From Deltaproteobacteria bacterium (GTDB lineage Bacteria > Myxococcota > Kuafuiibacteriia > Kuafuiibacteriales > Kuafuiibacteriaceae): a stretch of DNA of 64,000 bases. The notes beneath the pieces are model-generated. The model made no database searches. It had not been told where the DNA came from and saw only the letters and a program-made list of their open reading frames with translations. Positions 1 to 8,033 of the stretch are shown here, one piece after another. The stretch lies in contig JADJBV010000001.1 of assembly GCA_016703535.1 (NCBI GenBank), forward strand, positions 6,066,001 through 6,130,000, in the 5' to 3' direction. The stretch's first letter is position 1, and the number at the start of each line of letters is the position of its first letter. Made by a program: the position numbers and the translations under genes.

Positions 1-438
1 GTCCTGGTGAGTGTGCCGCCGGAGTGGCGGGACGCGCTTTATTACACGACCAAAGTCGATGGGCAGCCCTACTCTCAACACGGCCTGTCGATGTCGATCG
101 GCCGCAGCGCTCAAGGCGCCGGCGTCGATCGGATCTTCGTGATCTGCGACGACGGAGGTGGATTTGCGCTCTCGGGCGGCGTCCGCCCTGGCGAACACGT
201 GGTCACCATGGAGGCCGTCATCCCCGGGACGTCCACGGTGCTCACGAGCGATCCACTGACCATCACCTTGAGTTGTGACGCCACACCGCAGGCGCCGAAC
301 CTCGAAGGGACCACCAACCCAGGGCTCGAGACCGAGGCTCGCTGCGGTTGCACGACCTCACCCCGCGGCGGCATGAACGAGGCCTGGATCCTCGGCTTCG
401 CGATCGGGCTGAGGCGGCGGGCATCCGCTCGAAGTTGA
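1..438 (+). CDS. C-terminal part of a secreted protein with a MYXO-CTERM-like sorting tail
   Basis: The reading frame is open from the first base, so the true start is probably upstream; the first possible start inside the window is GTG at 7. The visible 143 residues form a small beta-rich extracellular-type region with scattered Cys. The C-terminus has Cys-Gly-Cys (RCGC), a short polar stretch, a hydrophobic segment (AWILGFAIGL) and a terminal Arg cluster (RRRASARS). That is the layout of MYXO-CTERM sorting signals, in which the Cys motif, a membrane segment and a basic tail lead to cleavage and lipid attachment at the surface. The hydrophobic part is shorter than usual, so this is a good but imperfect match. 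The gene is convergent with the next one; the 115 bases between them show no clear terminator. Confidence 0.6.
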   Translation, partial: VLVSVPPEWRDALYYTTKVDGQPYSQHGLSMSIGRSAQGAGVDRIFVICDDGGGFALSGGVRPGEHVVTMEAVIPGTSTVLTSDPLTITLSCDATPQAPNLEGTTNPGLETEARCGCTTSPRGGMNEAWILGFAIGLRRRASARS

Positions 439-553
439 GCACCCGCTTCAAGGTGTTGGCGTAGGATAGCGCCGTTCGGAAGCTGCACCCGTACGCCCGG
501 GGGCGCCGCCTCGAGGGTCAAGAGGGCCAGCCGCTTCAGGACACCGGGAGGCA

Positions 554-2617
554 TCAGGGCGTGACGTCCACCAGGACGGCGTCGGTGGCGACTCGGCCGA
601 GGTCGTCGGTGACGGTCAAGGTGTAGGTGGTGTCGACGCTGGGCGTGACGGTGACCGCGCAGGTGTTGCCGGCCAAGGTCATGCTCCCATCCGACCATTC
701 GCAGGCGTAGGGTGGCACGGCCAACTCGGCGCTGCCGATCAAGTCGACGGCGGTCCCGGCGGCCACCGCTTGATCCGGACCGGCGTCGGCCCGGTAGTCG
801 CCCAACGACGCCAAGGTGAAGTCGCCGAACTGGACCTGCTCTTGGGAGTTGCTGAAGAACGCGAAGGCGCCGGCAGGATAACTGGAGTCTTCGATCAATA
901 GGCTGGTGACCAAGGTGTCGGTGGAGCCGCTCTGGAGATCGTCGGCGTAGACCAAGATCCGGGTGCGATCGGGCGTGTAATAAAACTCGACCCGGTAGGT
1001 CAAGAAGTCGGCCCAGCCGGTGGTGTGGGATCCGGGATCGCCGGGCGCCATCAAGAAGATCGAGGCGTCGTTGAGCAGGCCGGCGTTGGCCCGGGACTGG
1101 GACCAGCCCACGGCGCAGGAGTACTGATAGTCGGTGGCGTTGAAGCCGAAGGCGGCGTTGAAGCTGATGGTGCTGGGCGCCCCCGGCGCGCCGTCGATTT
1201 TTTTGATCGCGATCCCGGCCGGAGCGTTGCCGCAGTTGGCGGTCCAGTTCTGGTTGAGCTGCTTCCAGGTCATCAAGTAGGCGTTTTTGGGGTTCTGCCA
1301 GCCCCAGAGAAAGCCGATCAGATCGTCGTCGCCGCTGGTCTCGACTGAGATGTGGCCGGTGATCCGCACGTTCTCCACCACCAGGTCGGACAAGACGATC
1401 GCCGGCTTGCCGTTGACGGTCTGCCGGCGGGCGGTGCCGTTGGGATCGCAGATGTAGTTGGGGTTGGGCGTGGAGGGATATTCATTGCTGGTCATCACCA
1501 CCACGTTCCAACCGCAAAGTTGGGCGGGTCGATCGGTGACGAAGATGGCGACGCTGTCGGTGTCGCTGCGACTGGCGCCGCCGTCGTTGACCGTGAGGAA
1601 ATATTGGGTCGTGGCGGTGGGCGCGACCACCGTTGTGCAAGTGTTGGCCACCACCGTGTTGTCCGAGAGGCGCCACTCGCAGCTGATGCAGCTTCCGTCG
1701 GGGCAAGAAGCGCCGCTCCAGTTGGCGCTCAAGGTCGCGGTCTGGGTGCTGAGGATGTTGCGGTCGGCGCCGGCGTCGGCCAACAGCTGGGCGATCCGCA
1801 CCAACACGTCGTCGCTGGCGGTGGCCCCGGACGCGTCGGTGACGGTGAGGGTGTAGATGGTATCGACCGACGGCGAAATTGTGGTGGTGCAAGTGGTCCA
1901 GGTCTGGCCACTTTGACCGTCGCTCCACGCGCAGGTGAAGGCGCCGTTGTAGCCGACCGCGCCGCCGACCAAGGTGGTGACGGTGCCGAGGATGATCTCT
2001 TGATCGGCGCCCGCTTGAGCCCGGAGCACAGGACAGGTGGGCCCCACACACGGCGTACAGGTGAAGCCATCACCGGGGGCGGGGACATCGGCGCAGAGGG
2101 TGCCGGTCAGGCAAGGATCGCCCGCACAACCGTCGATTTCGGTGCAGGTCACGCCGTCGCCTTCGAGGCCCAGGGGACAAACGTCGCAGCGGCCACCTTC
2201 ACCGGGCGCGGGCACGTCGAGGCAAACGACGCCCGGGAAGCAGGTGACGCCGACACAACCATCGATGTCTTGGCAGCTGAAGCCGTCGCCTTGGTAGCCG
2301 GTCGGGCAAGCTGGGCATTGGGCACCTCCGTCTTGGACCTGGCAGGCCGCGCCCTGAAAACAGGGGTTGGGTGCACACGGATCGGGGGCAGCGTCGACCG
2401 GATCGGCGTCCGGGAACGTCGCGTCCGGGAACGTTGCGTCCGGGAACGTTGCGTCGGGGAAGCCAACGCCGGTGTCGGTCCCGGCGTCGACGCCGCTGTC
2501 GAAGATGAGGCCGGTGTCGGGCGCCGTCTGACCGCTGTCGGGTTGGGGTTCGGGATCTTCGGAGCCGCAGGCCACGAACAAAAAGCAGCAGAGGAGGCGC
2601 AGGGATCGCACCCCCAC
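554..2617 (-). CDS. Thrombospondin-like lipoprotein: Asp-rich tether, EGF repeats, PKD-like and TSP C-terminal-like domains
   Basis: A 687-residue predicted lipoprotein. A signal peptide ends in a lipobox (FVAC, Cys17). An Asp-rich tether follows (about 20-78) with three exact FPDAT repeats. Next come three EGF-like modules (about 81-195) with the spacing NPCFxGxxC...CPxGxxGxGxxC typical of thrombospondins. Two PKD/Ig-like domains follow (about 198-365), then a region of about 220 residues that resembles the thrombospondin C-terminal lectin-like domain (GFLWGWQ, YLMTWKQ, GWADFLTYRVEF, FFSNSQEQVQFGDF). A third PKD-like domain ends the protein. I infer a calcium-binding adhesin anchored at the cell surface. 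The start is GTG at 2617; GTG at 2611 is also possible. The gene is divergent from the one at 2738. The domain calls rest on motif recognition, not on a search. Confidence 0.75.
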   Translation of the reverse strand: MGVRSLRLLCCFLFVACGSEDPEPQPDSGQTAPDTGLIFDSGVDAGTDTGVGFPDATFPDATFPDATFPDADPVDAAPDPCAPNPCFQGAACQVQDGGAQCPACPTGYQGDGFSCQDIDGCVGVTCFPGVVCLDVPAPGEGGRCDVCPLGLEGDGVTCTEIDGCAGDPCLTGTLCADVPAPGDGFTCTPCVGPTCPVLRAQAGADQEIILGTVTTLVGGAVGYNGAFTCAWSDGQSGQTWTTCTTTISPSVDTIYTLTVTDASGATASDDVLVRIAQLLADAGADRNILSTQTATLSANWSGASCPDGSCISCEWRLSDNTVVANTCTTVVAPTATTQYFLTVNDGGASRSDTDSVAIFVTDRPAQLCGWNVVVMTSNEYPSTPNPNYICDPNGTARRQTVNGKPAIVLSDLVVENVRITGHISVETSGDDDLIGFLWGWQNPKNAYLMTWKQLNQNWTANCGNAPAGIAIKKIDGAPGAPSTISFNAAFGFNATDYQYSCAVGWSQSRANAGLLNDASIFLMAPGDPGSHTTGWADFLTYRVEFYYTPDRTRILVYADDLQSGSTDTLVTSLLIEDSSYPAGAFAFFSNSQEQVQFGDFTLASLGDYRADAGPDQAVAAGTAVDLIGSAELAVPPYACEWSDGSMTLAGNTCAVTVTPSVDTTYTLTVTDDLGRVATDAVLVDVTP
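2408..2452 (-). repeat. Three tandem 15-bp units in the tether of the thrombospondin-like lipoprotein
   Basis: Three nearly identical 15-bp units in frame encode FPDAT three times; a diverged fourth copy follows. The repeat is part of the Asp-rich linker behind the lipidated Cys and probably varies in copy number by slippage. Confidence 0.8.
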
Positions 2618-2737
2618 CGCCTACCACGCCTCGGGAGGAGGCCAACAGGCGCACCTCGCCCACTTGGGCTGGGCGTCCCGCCCCGGGGCCGGGAAGTTCG
2701 GTTGCGGAGCCAAGAGCCGGCAGGGTAGGCCTCGGCG

Positions 2738-3652
2738 ATGAACAGGAAGTTCACGCTCTGGGTGCTGTTGGGGGGCGGCCTGCTGGCCTGCGCCTCGCCG
2801 GAAGATCCGGATGGGGGCCTGGTGCCCACCCAAGATTCCTCCCCGGCTGATCTGGGCCCGAGCGATCGGGGCGTGGACGCGGGGCTGGACCTGGGCGTGG
2901 ACGCGGGGCTGGACCTGGGCGTGGACGCGGGGCTGGACCTGGGCGTGGACCTCGGGACCTTCGATGCCGCACCGGTTGACGCCGAGCCGACCGACGCCGA
3001 GCCGACCGACGCCGAGTCGGCCGACGCCGAGCCGGCCGATGCGGACGCAGAAGATGCCGAGCTCCCGGACGTGGGCCCGCCGCCTCCGGGTTGTGTGCCG
3101 GCGGTGGCCCAACAGCTCCCACCTCAGCCAGGGCTCTTGGCCCGGGCCGACTCGGTGGTCGGCTTTTCCGGGGTCCAGGGCCAGTGCGGTTGGCACTACG
3201 GATTTTCCGACGCCACCGGGCCGGCGGGTTTTCAAGCGATGACCGAGTGGCAGGCGGGCCCCGGGGTTTGGTACGTCGACTCGACCCGCTATTGGACCCA
3301 ACACCAAGCCGGCCTGACCCACCCCAACGGCGTGGTCACCATCGGCGGCCGTCAGTCTCGGGATCAGGGGTCCATCCGTCGTTGGCAAAGCGACACCGTG
3401 GGCTTGGCCACCATCACCGGCCGGGTCCGAAAGTCCTCGGGCGGGCTGGGCGGCAACGGCATCGACTTCCGGATCGAGGTCGACGGCGCCTCGCGCTTCG
3501 CTCAGTTTGTGGCCGGCACCGACGGCACCGGCGTGAGCTTCACCTTCACCGCCACCTTGGCGATCGGCACCCCCGTCGATCTGGTGCTGGAGCCCCACCT
3601 CAGCGATGACCTGGTGGACGCCACCGAGGTCGAGCTGCGGATCTGGCAATGA
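2738..3652 (+). CDS. Predicted lipoprotein with a tandem-repeat Asp-rich tether and an unknown C-terminal domain
   Basis: A protein of 304 residues. The N-terminus is a lipoprotein signal (MNRKFTLWVLLGGGLLAC, lipobox LLAC). It is followed by about 85 residues rich in Asp, Ala, Gly and Val with two repeat types: three copies of VDAGLDLG and four copies of an AEPTD-like pentapeptide. The remaining 200 residues look like a single secreted beta-sandwich type domain that I cannot name; it has two Cys. The ATG start sits just after the divergent intergenic region. The stop overlaps an in-frame ATG of the next gene (ATGA at 3649), so the two are probably co-transcribed. Surface location is inferred from the lipobox. 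Confidence 0.7.
   Translation: MNRKFTLWVLLGGGLLACASPEDPDGGLVPTQDSSPADLGPSDRGVDAGLDLGVDAGLDLGVDAGLDLGVDLGTFDAAPVDAEPTDAEPTDAESADAEPADADAEDAELPDVGPPPPGCVPAVAQQLPPQPGLLARADSVVGFSGVQGQCGWHYGFSDATGPAGFQAMTEWQAGPGVWYVDSTRYWTQHQAGLTHPNGVVTIGGRQSRDQGSIRRWQSDTVGLATITGRVRKSSGGLGGNGIDFRIEVDGASRFAQFVAGTDGTGVSFTFTATLAIGTPVDLVLEPHLSDDLVDATEVELRIWQ
2873..2944 (+). repeat. Three exact tandem 24-bp repeats
   Basis: Three identical 24-bp units, each encoding VDAGLDLG, lie in the tether of the lipoprotein. A 15-bp repeat (AEPTD type) follows at about 2986-3045. The exact identity at DNA level suggests recent slippage or conversion. Confidence 0.9.
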
Positions 3653-3702
3653 TCGGACGGATGGCGGTCGCACCTTGGGGGCGCAACGGGCACCCTGGGT
3701 GG

Positions 3703-4857
3703 ATGCGAGGCCTTTGGGTTTTGGTCTTGGGCCTGCTGATGGCTTGCGCCCAAGAGATCAACACCCTCGAGCCCGACGGCGGCACCCCCAGCGATGGGTC
3801 GGCCAACGACCTGGGCACCGCCCTCGATCTCGGCACCTCCATCGATCTCGGCACCTCGACCGACGCCGAACCGGGACCGGGCGACGCCGAACCCCAGGAT
3901 CAGGGCGTTGGCGACGCGGGTGGACCTTGGCGCGTCGAGGTCACTCAGCTGGTGGTCCCCGGGCTGAGCAACGTGGCCACCGCGATCTTCGGGCGTTCGG
4001 CCACTGAGTTGTACGTGGGCTCGGGGAGCGGCCGGATCTACCGCTACGACGGCGCCAACTGGACCTTGGCCTGGTCGAGCCCGAGCAACAACGGCATCGA
4101 CGAACTCCACGGGACCGCGGCTCACTTCTATTCGATCGATCGACAGAACTTTTGGGTCCACTCGGGTCCAGCGCCGACCAGCGATGCGGTGGGGCATCTG
4201 GGGATGGGGATCGGACAAAACGGCTTCCGGGACCTGGACGGCCTCAGCGACGACGCGATCTTCATGGTCGGGGACCAACAAAACGGCGGGTCCGGCTTCT
4301 ACCAGTGGAACGGCAGCGCGTTGAACCGGATCACGGTGGTCAACGTCGCCGAGTTGACCGGTGTCTTGGCCCTCTCACCCGACGAGGTGTTGATCGCCGG
4401 CACCGGCCGGGTCTACCGCTACGAAGGCGGCGGCCTCACCGAAGAGCAGGTCGAGTGGCCCGCCAACTTCACGCCCACCGACATCGCCTACTACACCTTC
4501 CACGGCCTCGATCGGGCCGGCGATCGGGTCTTCATCAGCGCCAAAGAACAAGCGATCTTGGAGCGCGGCGCCGATCGGATCTGGCGCCGAGTCCACGAAC
4601 CCGGGGGCACCGAACCCCTCTTCGCGATCGCGGGCCACGGTCAGCGCCCCCAGCTCCAGGCCTTGGCCGTCGGCGGGAACGCGACCGCCTCCGGGCCGAT
4701 CTTGCTCAACGACGGCAACGGTTGGCGATCCGCCGGGGTCCGCACCAACTATCGCCTCTTCGATCTCTACTCGCCCAGCCCGGGCCTCTACTTTGCGCCC
4801 GGGAGCGTGCAGAACACCGTCGAGGGTGTGGTGTTGCGCTTGAGCGTGGTTCAGTAG
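3703..4857 (+). CDS. Predicted lipoprotein with an Asp-rich tether and a beta-propeller-like domain
   Basis: About 384 residues from the ATG at 3703, chosen because the next residues form a clean lipoprotein signal (MRGLWVLVLGLLMAC). An in-frame ATG at 3649 overlaps the previous stop and could add 18 residues, so the coupled start is an alternative. Behind Cys lies a tether rich in Asp, Gly and Thr, including the repeated DLGTSIDLGTS type. The rest has repeating strands with motifs such as TELYVGSGSGRIYRYDG and EVLIAGTGRVYRYEGG, typical of beta-propeller blades. I infer a surface-anchored propeller protein of unknown ligand. It converges with the VWA gene with only 2 bases between the stops. 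Confidence 0.7.
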   Translation: MRGLWVLVLGLLMACAQEINTLEPDGGTPSDGSANDLGTALDLGTSIDLGTSTDAEPGPGDAEPQDQGVGDAGGPWRVEVTQLVVPGLSNVATAIFGRSATELYVGSGSGRIYRYDGANWTLAWSSPSNNGIDELHGTAAHFYSIDRQNFWVHSGPAPTSDAVGHLGMGIGQNGFRDLDGLSDDAIFMVGDQQNGGSGFYQWNGSALNRITVVNVAELTGVLALSPDEVLIAGTGRVYRYEGGGLTEEQVEWPANFTPTDIAYYTFHGLDRAGDRVFISAKEQAILERGADRIWRRVHEPGGTEPLFAIAGHGQRPQLQALAVGGNATASGPILLNDGNGWRSAGVRTNYRLFDLYSPSPGLYFAPGSVQNTVEGVVLRLSVVQ

Positions 4858-4859
4858 GC

Positions 4860-7367
4860 CTAGGGGCCCAAGACGATCGGCACCACCGCCTGCTGCCTGC
4901 GGCCCGGCGCCAGGATCCGCCAGGCTTTGGCCTGCTGGACCGCACACTTCGACCAAAGCTCCGTACCCTTGGGCGATGAGTCCATCCGCACGTTTTCGAC
5001 CTTGCCATCGGCGCCAAAGGTGACCACCAGCTCAAGCTTGGCGACCCCAACAACGCCCGCGGGCCGAGGACCACACGACCGCAACGATCGGCTGAAGAGC
5101 GGCAGGTTGTCCATGAAGGTGCTCTGATCGACGAGGTTGGCGACGGCAGGTGTCAGCCGCCCCGCCTTCTGCACCAGCTCGACCAACTCCCGGCGCAGGC
5201 CGCTTTCATCTCGCCCCCGAGCCCCATCGGCCCACTCGGCCACCTGGGCAAAGTCCAAGCCCGGCTCCCCTTGGCCCTTGAGCAAGAGCCCGAAGGCCGC
5301 CACCGCCGTCGCAAACCGCAGATCTTGGGAGCCGCCGCGGAAGTGTCCGCTCGACTCGTGCACCGGCCGCTCCACCAACTGGCTTTGACTGTCGCCTGGC
5401 GCCTTGTAGCGCACCCGAACGGCGAAGAGTTCTCCGCTGTCCGCCGCGGGGGTCAGAGTTCGTTGGTAACGCCGGGCCTGCTCATCGACCCCTTCACTGC
5501 GCCCCGCCGGGATCAACTCGTAGAGCATGGTGACCGCGTGGCCCGCGCCCATCTCGCCGGCGTCCTTCTTGTCGTTGGCGAAGTCCCGGTTGGCCAGGCG
5601 CCGGTTTTCGTAGCCCAACAGCCGGTAACCCGCGACCTTGGCCGGGTTGAACTCGAGCTGCACCTTCACGTCGTTGGCGATCGGCACCAGCGTCGAAGCG
5701 AGTTCGTCGACCAACACCTTCTTCGCCTCGGCCAAGCGATCGATGTACGCGTAGTGGCCGTTGCCCCGATCCGCCAGGGTCTCGAGGGTCGCGTCGTTGA
5801 GGTTGTCCATGCCGAAGCCGAGCACCGTCAGGTACACGCCCGACTTGGCCTCTTCGCTGATCAACAACTCCAGGGCCCGGCGGTCGGTGATCCCGACGTT
5901 GAAGTCGCCGTCGGTCGCCAAGATCACCCGGTTGATCCCGCCGGGCACCAAGCTCTTTTTGGCCAAACGATACGCGGTCTGGATGCCACCGGCGCCGTTG
6001 GTGCCGCCCGAGGCCTCCAGCCGGTCCAAGGCCGCCAAGATCTGGCGCCGATTTGCCACCGGCGTGGGTGGCAAGACGACCCCCGAACCTCCGGCATAAA
6101 CTACCAAGGCCACCGTGTCGTCGGGGCCCAACTCCTTCAACAACAGGCGTAGGCTTTGTTTCACCAAGGGCAAGCGGGCGGGAGCCTGCATGGATCCGGA
6201 GGCGTCGATCAAAAAGACCAAGTTGGCCCGAGCTCGATCGCCATGGGTGGTCCGGCCCTTGAGCGCCACCCGGGCGATCAACCGTTCGGCGTTCCAGGGG
6301 GCGTCGGTCACGTCGACGGTGATCCCGATCGGCCGACCATCTTCGGGCGCGGGCAACTCGTAGCCGAAGTAGTTGACCAACTCTTCCACCCGCACCGCCG
6401 CCGGCGGGGGCAACTGCCCACGATTCAGGAAGCGGCGCACGTTGCTGTAGCTGGCGGTGTCGACGTCGATCGAAAAGGTGGTCTCCGGATGTTCCACGGT
6501 GGAGACGAAGCCTTGGGTGCCGGCCTCCTGGTACACCTCTCCTCCGGTCGGATCGGGCTCACTGACCGGGCTGAGACCGGCGAAGGCCCCGCCTCGGCCC
6601 GCCGTCCCGGATGCACCAAGGGCCCCCGCCGACGCCCCGGCGCCCGCGGTCGCTCGGGTGCCCACCGGCCCACCGGCCAGGCCGCCGACCGCAAAACCAC
6701 GCGCTCGACCTTCGAACTTGTCCGCCTGCTCCACCGACTCGATCGCTCGAAGCAGGCCCTCTTTGTTGGTGGACGGACCACGGTTGGTCTCCTCCGGCTC
6801 CTGCGGAGGCTGGCCCCGGGCGCTCATCGTCGGGGCTGGAACCGCTGGGACCGGGCTGCGGGAGTAGCCAAGGAGATCGTCTTCGGCTTCGCCGTCGCGA
6901 GCGCTCACCGATCTCGGCGTCGCAGGCGGCACCGAAGCGCTGTTGGCCTTCGGCACCTCGGATCCGGTGGGCGCAAGTGCAGCGTTGACCTCCACGGGAG
7001 CCTCGGACTCTCGAGAGCTCTTCACGAACAACAAGGTCGAGGCCGCGATCGCCCCCAGTAAGCCCACCACCCCACCGGCCCGGGCCCAGGAACGCGCCGG
7101 CTTCGGTGAGGCACGCAGCGGCACCACCTTGGGGGTGGTCGTCGCCAGAATCTGGGACGTCCGTTCGGCGCCCAAGCTCAACCCGCCCTCGGCCTCCAGG
7201 GCCTCCTCCAACCACCGCCCCTCGGCCTGGATCTCCTCCACCAGGGCTTGGAGCTGCGGATCGGCGGCCACCTGAGCGGCGATCACCTCCCGCTCCGCGG
7301 GCTCCAGTTCACCCAAGGCAAAGGCGGTCAGCCGAGGATCATTTTGCAAGTTGTCTTGCGGATTCAT
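4860..7367 (-). CDS. Anti-sigma-like N-terminus fused to a von Willebrand A domain (YfbK type) and an AgmX-like tail
   Basis: A protein of 835 residues. Residues 1-60 resemble the cytosolic helical domain of RskA-type anti-sigma factors (LTAFALGELEPAER) but have no Cys/His zinc ligands. One membrane segment follows at about 97-115, then a low-complexity Gly/Ala region. A von Willebrand A domain carries the metal-site motif DASGS near residue 384, followed by the C-terminal domain usual for YfbK-like proteins. The last 70 residues (FGADGKVENVRM, with a Cys before the end) resemble AgmX/TonB-like C-termini of myxobacteria. Its ATG overlaps the stop of the sigma gene upstream (ATGA at 7364-7367). 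I infer that it senses an extracytoplasmic signal and holds the sigma factor. The architecture is read directly; the function is inference. Confidence 0.8.
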   Translation of the reverse strand: MNPQDNLQNDPRLTAFALGELEPAEREVIAAQVAADPQLQALVEEIQAEGRWLEEALEAEGGLSLGAERTSQILATTTPKVVPLRASPKPARSWARAGGVVGLLGAIAASTLLFVKSSRESEAPVEVNAALAPTGSEVPKANSASVPPATPRSVSARDGEAEDDLLGYSRSPVPAVPAPTMSARGQPPQEPEETNRGPSTNKEGLLRAIESVEQADKFEGRARGFAVGGLAGGPVGTRATAGAGASAGALGASGTAGRGGAFAGLSPVSEPDPTGGEVYQEAGTQGFVSTVEHPETTFSIDVDTASYSNVRRFLNRGQLPPPAAVRVEELVNYFGYELPAPEDGRPIGITVDVTDAPWNAERLIARVALKGRTTHGDRARANLVFLIDASGSMQAPARLPLVKQSLRLLLKELGPDDTVALVVYAGGSGVVLPPTPVANRRQILAALDRLEASGGTNGAGGIQTAYRLAKKSLVPGGINRVILATDGDFNVGITDRRALELLISEEAKSGVYLTVLGFGMDNLNDATLETLADRGNGHYAYIDRLAEAKKVLVDELASTLVPIANDVKVQLEFNPAKVAGYRLLGYENRRLANRDFANDKKDAGEMGAGHAVTMLYELIPAGRSEGVDEQARRYQRTLTPAADSGELFAVRVRYKAPGDSQSQLVERPVHESSGHFRGGSQDLRFATAVAAFGLLLKGQGEPGLDFAQVAEWADGARGRDESGLRRELVELVQKAGRLTPAVANLVDQSTFMDNLPLFSRSLRSCGPRPAGVVGVAKLELVVTFGADGKVENVRMDSSPKGTELWSKCAVQQAKAWRILAPGRRQQAVVPIVLGP
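7346..7359. repeat. GCAAG-N4-CTTGC palindrome, site 1
   Basis: Exact copy with spacer TTGT, inside codons 5-9 of the VWA gene. Confidence 0.8.
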
Positions 7368-7957
7368 GACTGCACCTCCGAACGACGTCGCTCTTCTTCG
7401 AAGTGTCGCCGCAGGGTCTTCAAGGCGACGTGGAGCAAAAAGCCGACGTTCGAGACCGAAAGAGAGGTGACCGCGGCGATCTCCTTGTAGCTGAGGCCCG
7501 CCTGGAACTTGAGCCGCACCACCTCCCGCTGGTTGGCCGGCAGCTGGAGCAGCAGCTGCTGTACGGCGACGCCCTCCTCTCTCTTCACCAAAAGTTCGGT
7601 GACGGTGGGGGGATCGGTTTTGCTCAGCTCGGGGGGTGTTTGCACGCGGCGCTCCTGGCGTCGTTGATCGAAGGCCAGGTTGCGGCAGACGGTGTAGAGC
7701 CAGGCCCGGGCGTGGTCTTCATCCCGGGGCCCGTCCTTCACCAAGCGCAGGAAGGCCTCCTGCACCACGTCTTTGGCCTGTTCACTGTCACCAACCAATC
7801 GGTGGGTGTACTGGAGCAGGGGCCGCTCGTAGCGAGCGATCAACTCAGCGAGGGCCTCCGGGGCGGCCGAGGCCTGGGGCGCCGTCCCCGAAACCGGGGT
7901 CGGAGCGTCGAGGCTCGAGCGAAAGGCGGTCACCCGGGAGGCCACTGTACCTCCCAC
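7364..7957 (-). CDS. ECF RNA polymerase sigma factor
   Basis: A protein of 197 residues with the two conserved ECF regions. Region 2 lies at about 37-100 (LIARYERPLLQYTHRLVGD, KDVVQEAFLRL, ARAWLYTVCRNLAFDQRR). Region 4 lies at about 130-185 (LPANQREVVRLKFQAGLSYKEIAAVTSLS, the helix-turn-helix). About 35 N-terminal residues before region 2 are Ala/Pro-rich and may mean that the true start is later. The downstream gene, overlapping by 4 bases, carries an anti-sigma-like domain and is its likely regulator. Recognition elements for its promoters cannot be seen here. Confidence 0.9.
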   Translation of the reverse strand: MGGTVASRVTAFRSSLDAPTPVSGTAPQASAAPEALAELIARYERPLLQYTHRLVGDSEQAKDVVQEAFLRLVKDGPRDEDHARAWLYTVCRNLAFDQRRQERRVQTPPELSKTDPPTVTELLVKREEGVAVQQLLLQLPANQREVVRLKFQAGLSYKEIAAVTSLSVSNVGFLLHVALKTLRRHFEEERRRSEVQS

Positions 7958-8033
7958 GAACGGCCGGGCGCTTTCTTAGGTCCGCCGTCGCTTTTTTTCT
8001 GCGCACAAAGTGGGAGCAGACCCGCAAGTGGCG

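Noticed and set aside
2873..2944. Tandem repeats that could be taken for a CRISPR array (also 33951-34040)
   Set aside because: Units are contiguous, in frame and without spacers; they encode Asp-rich tether residues.
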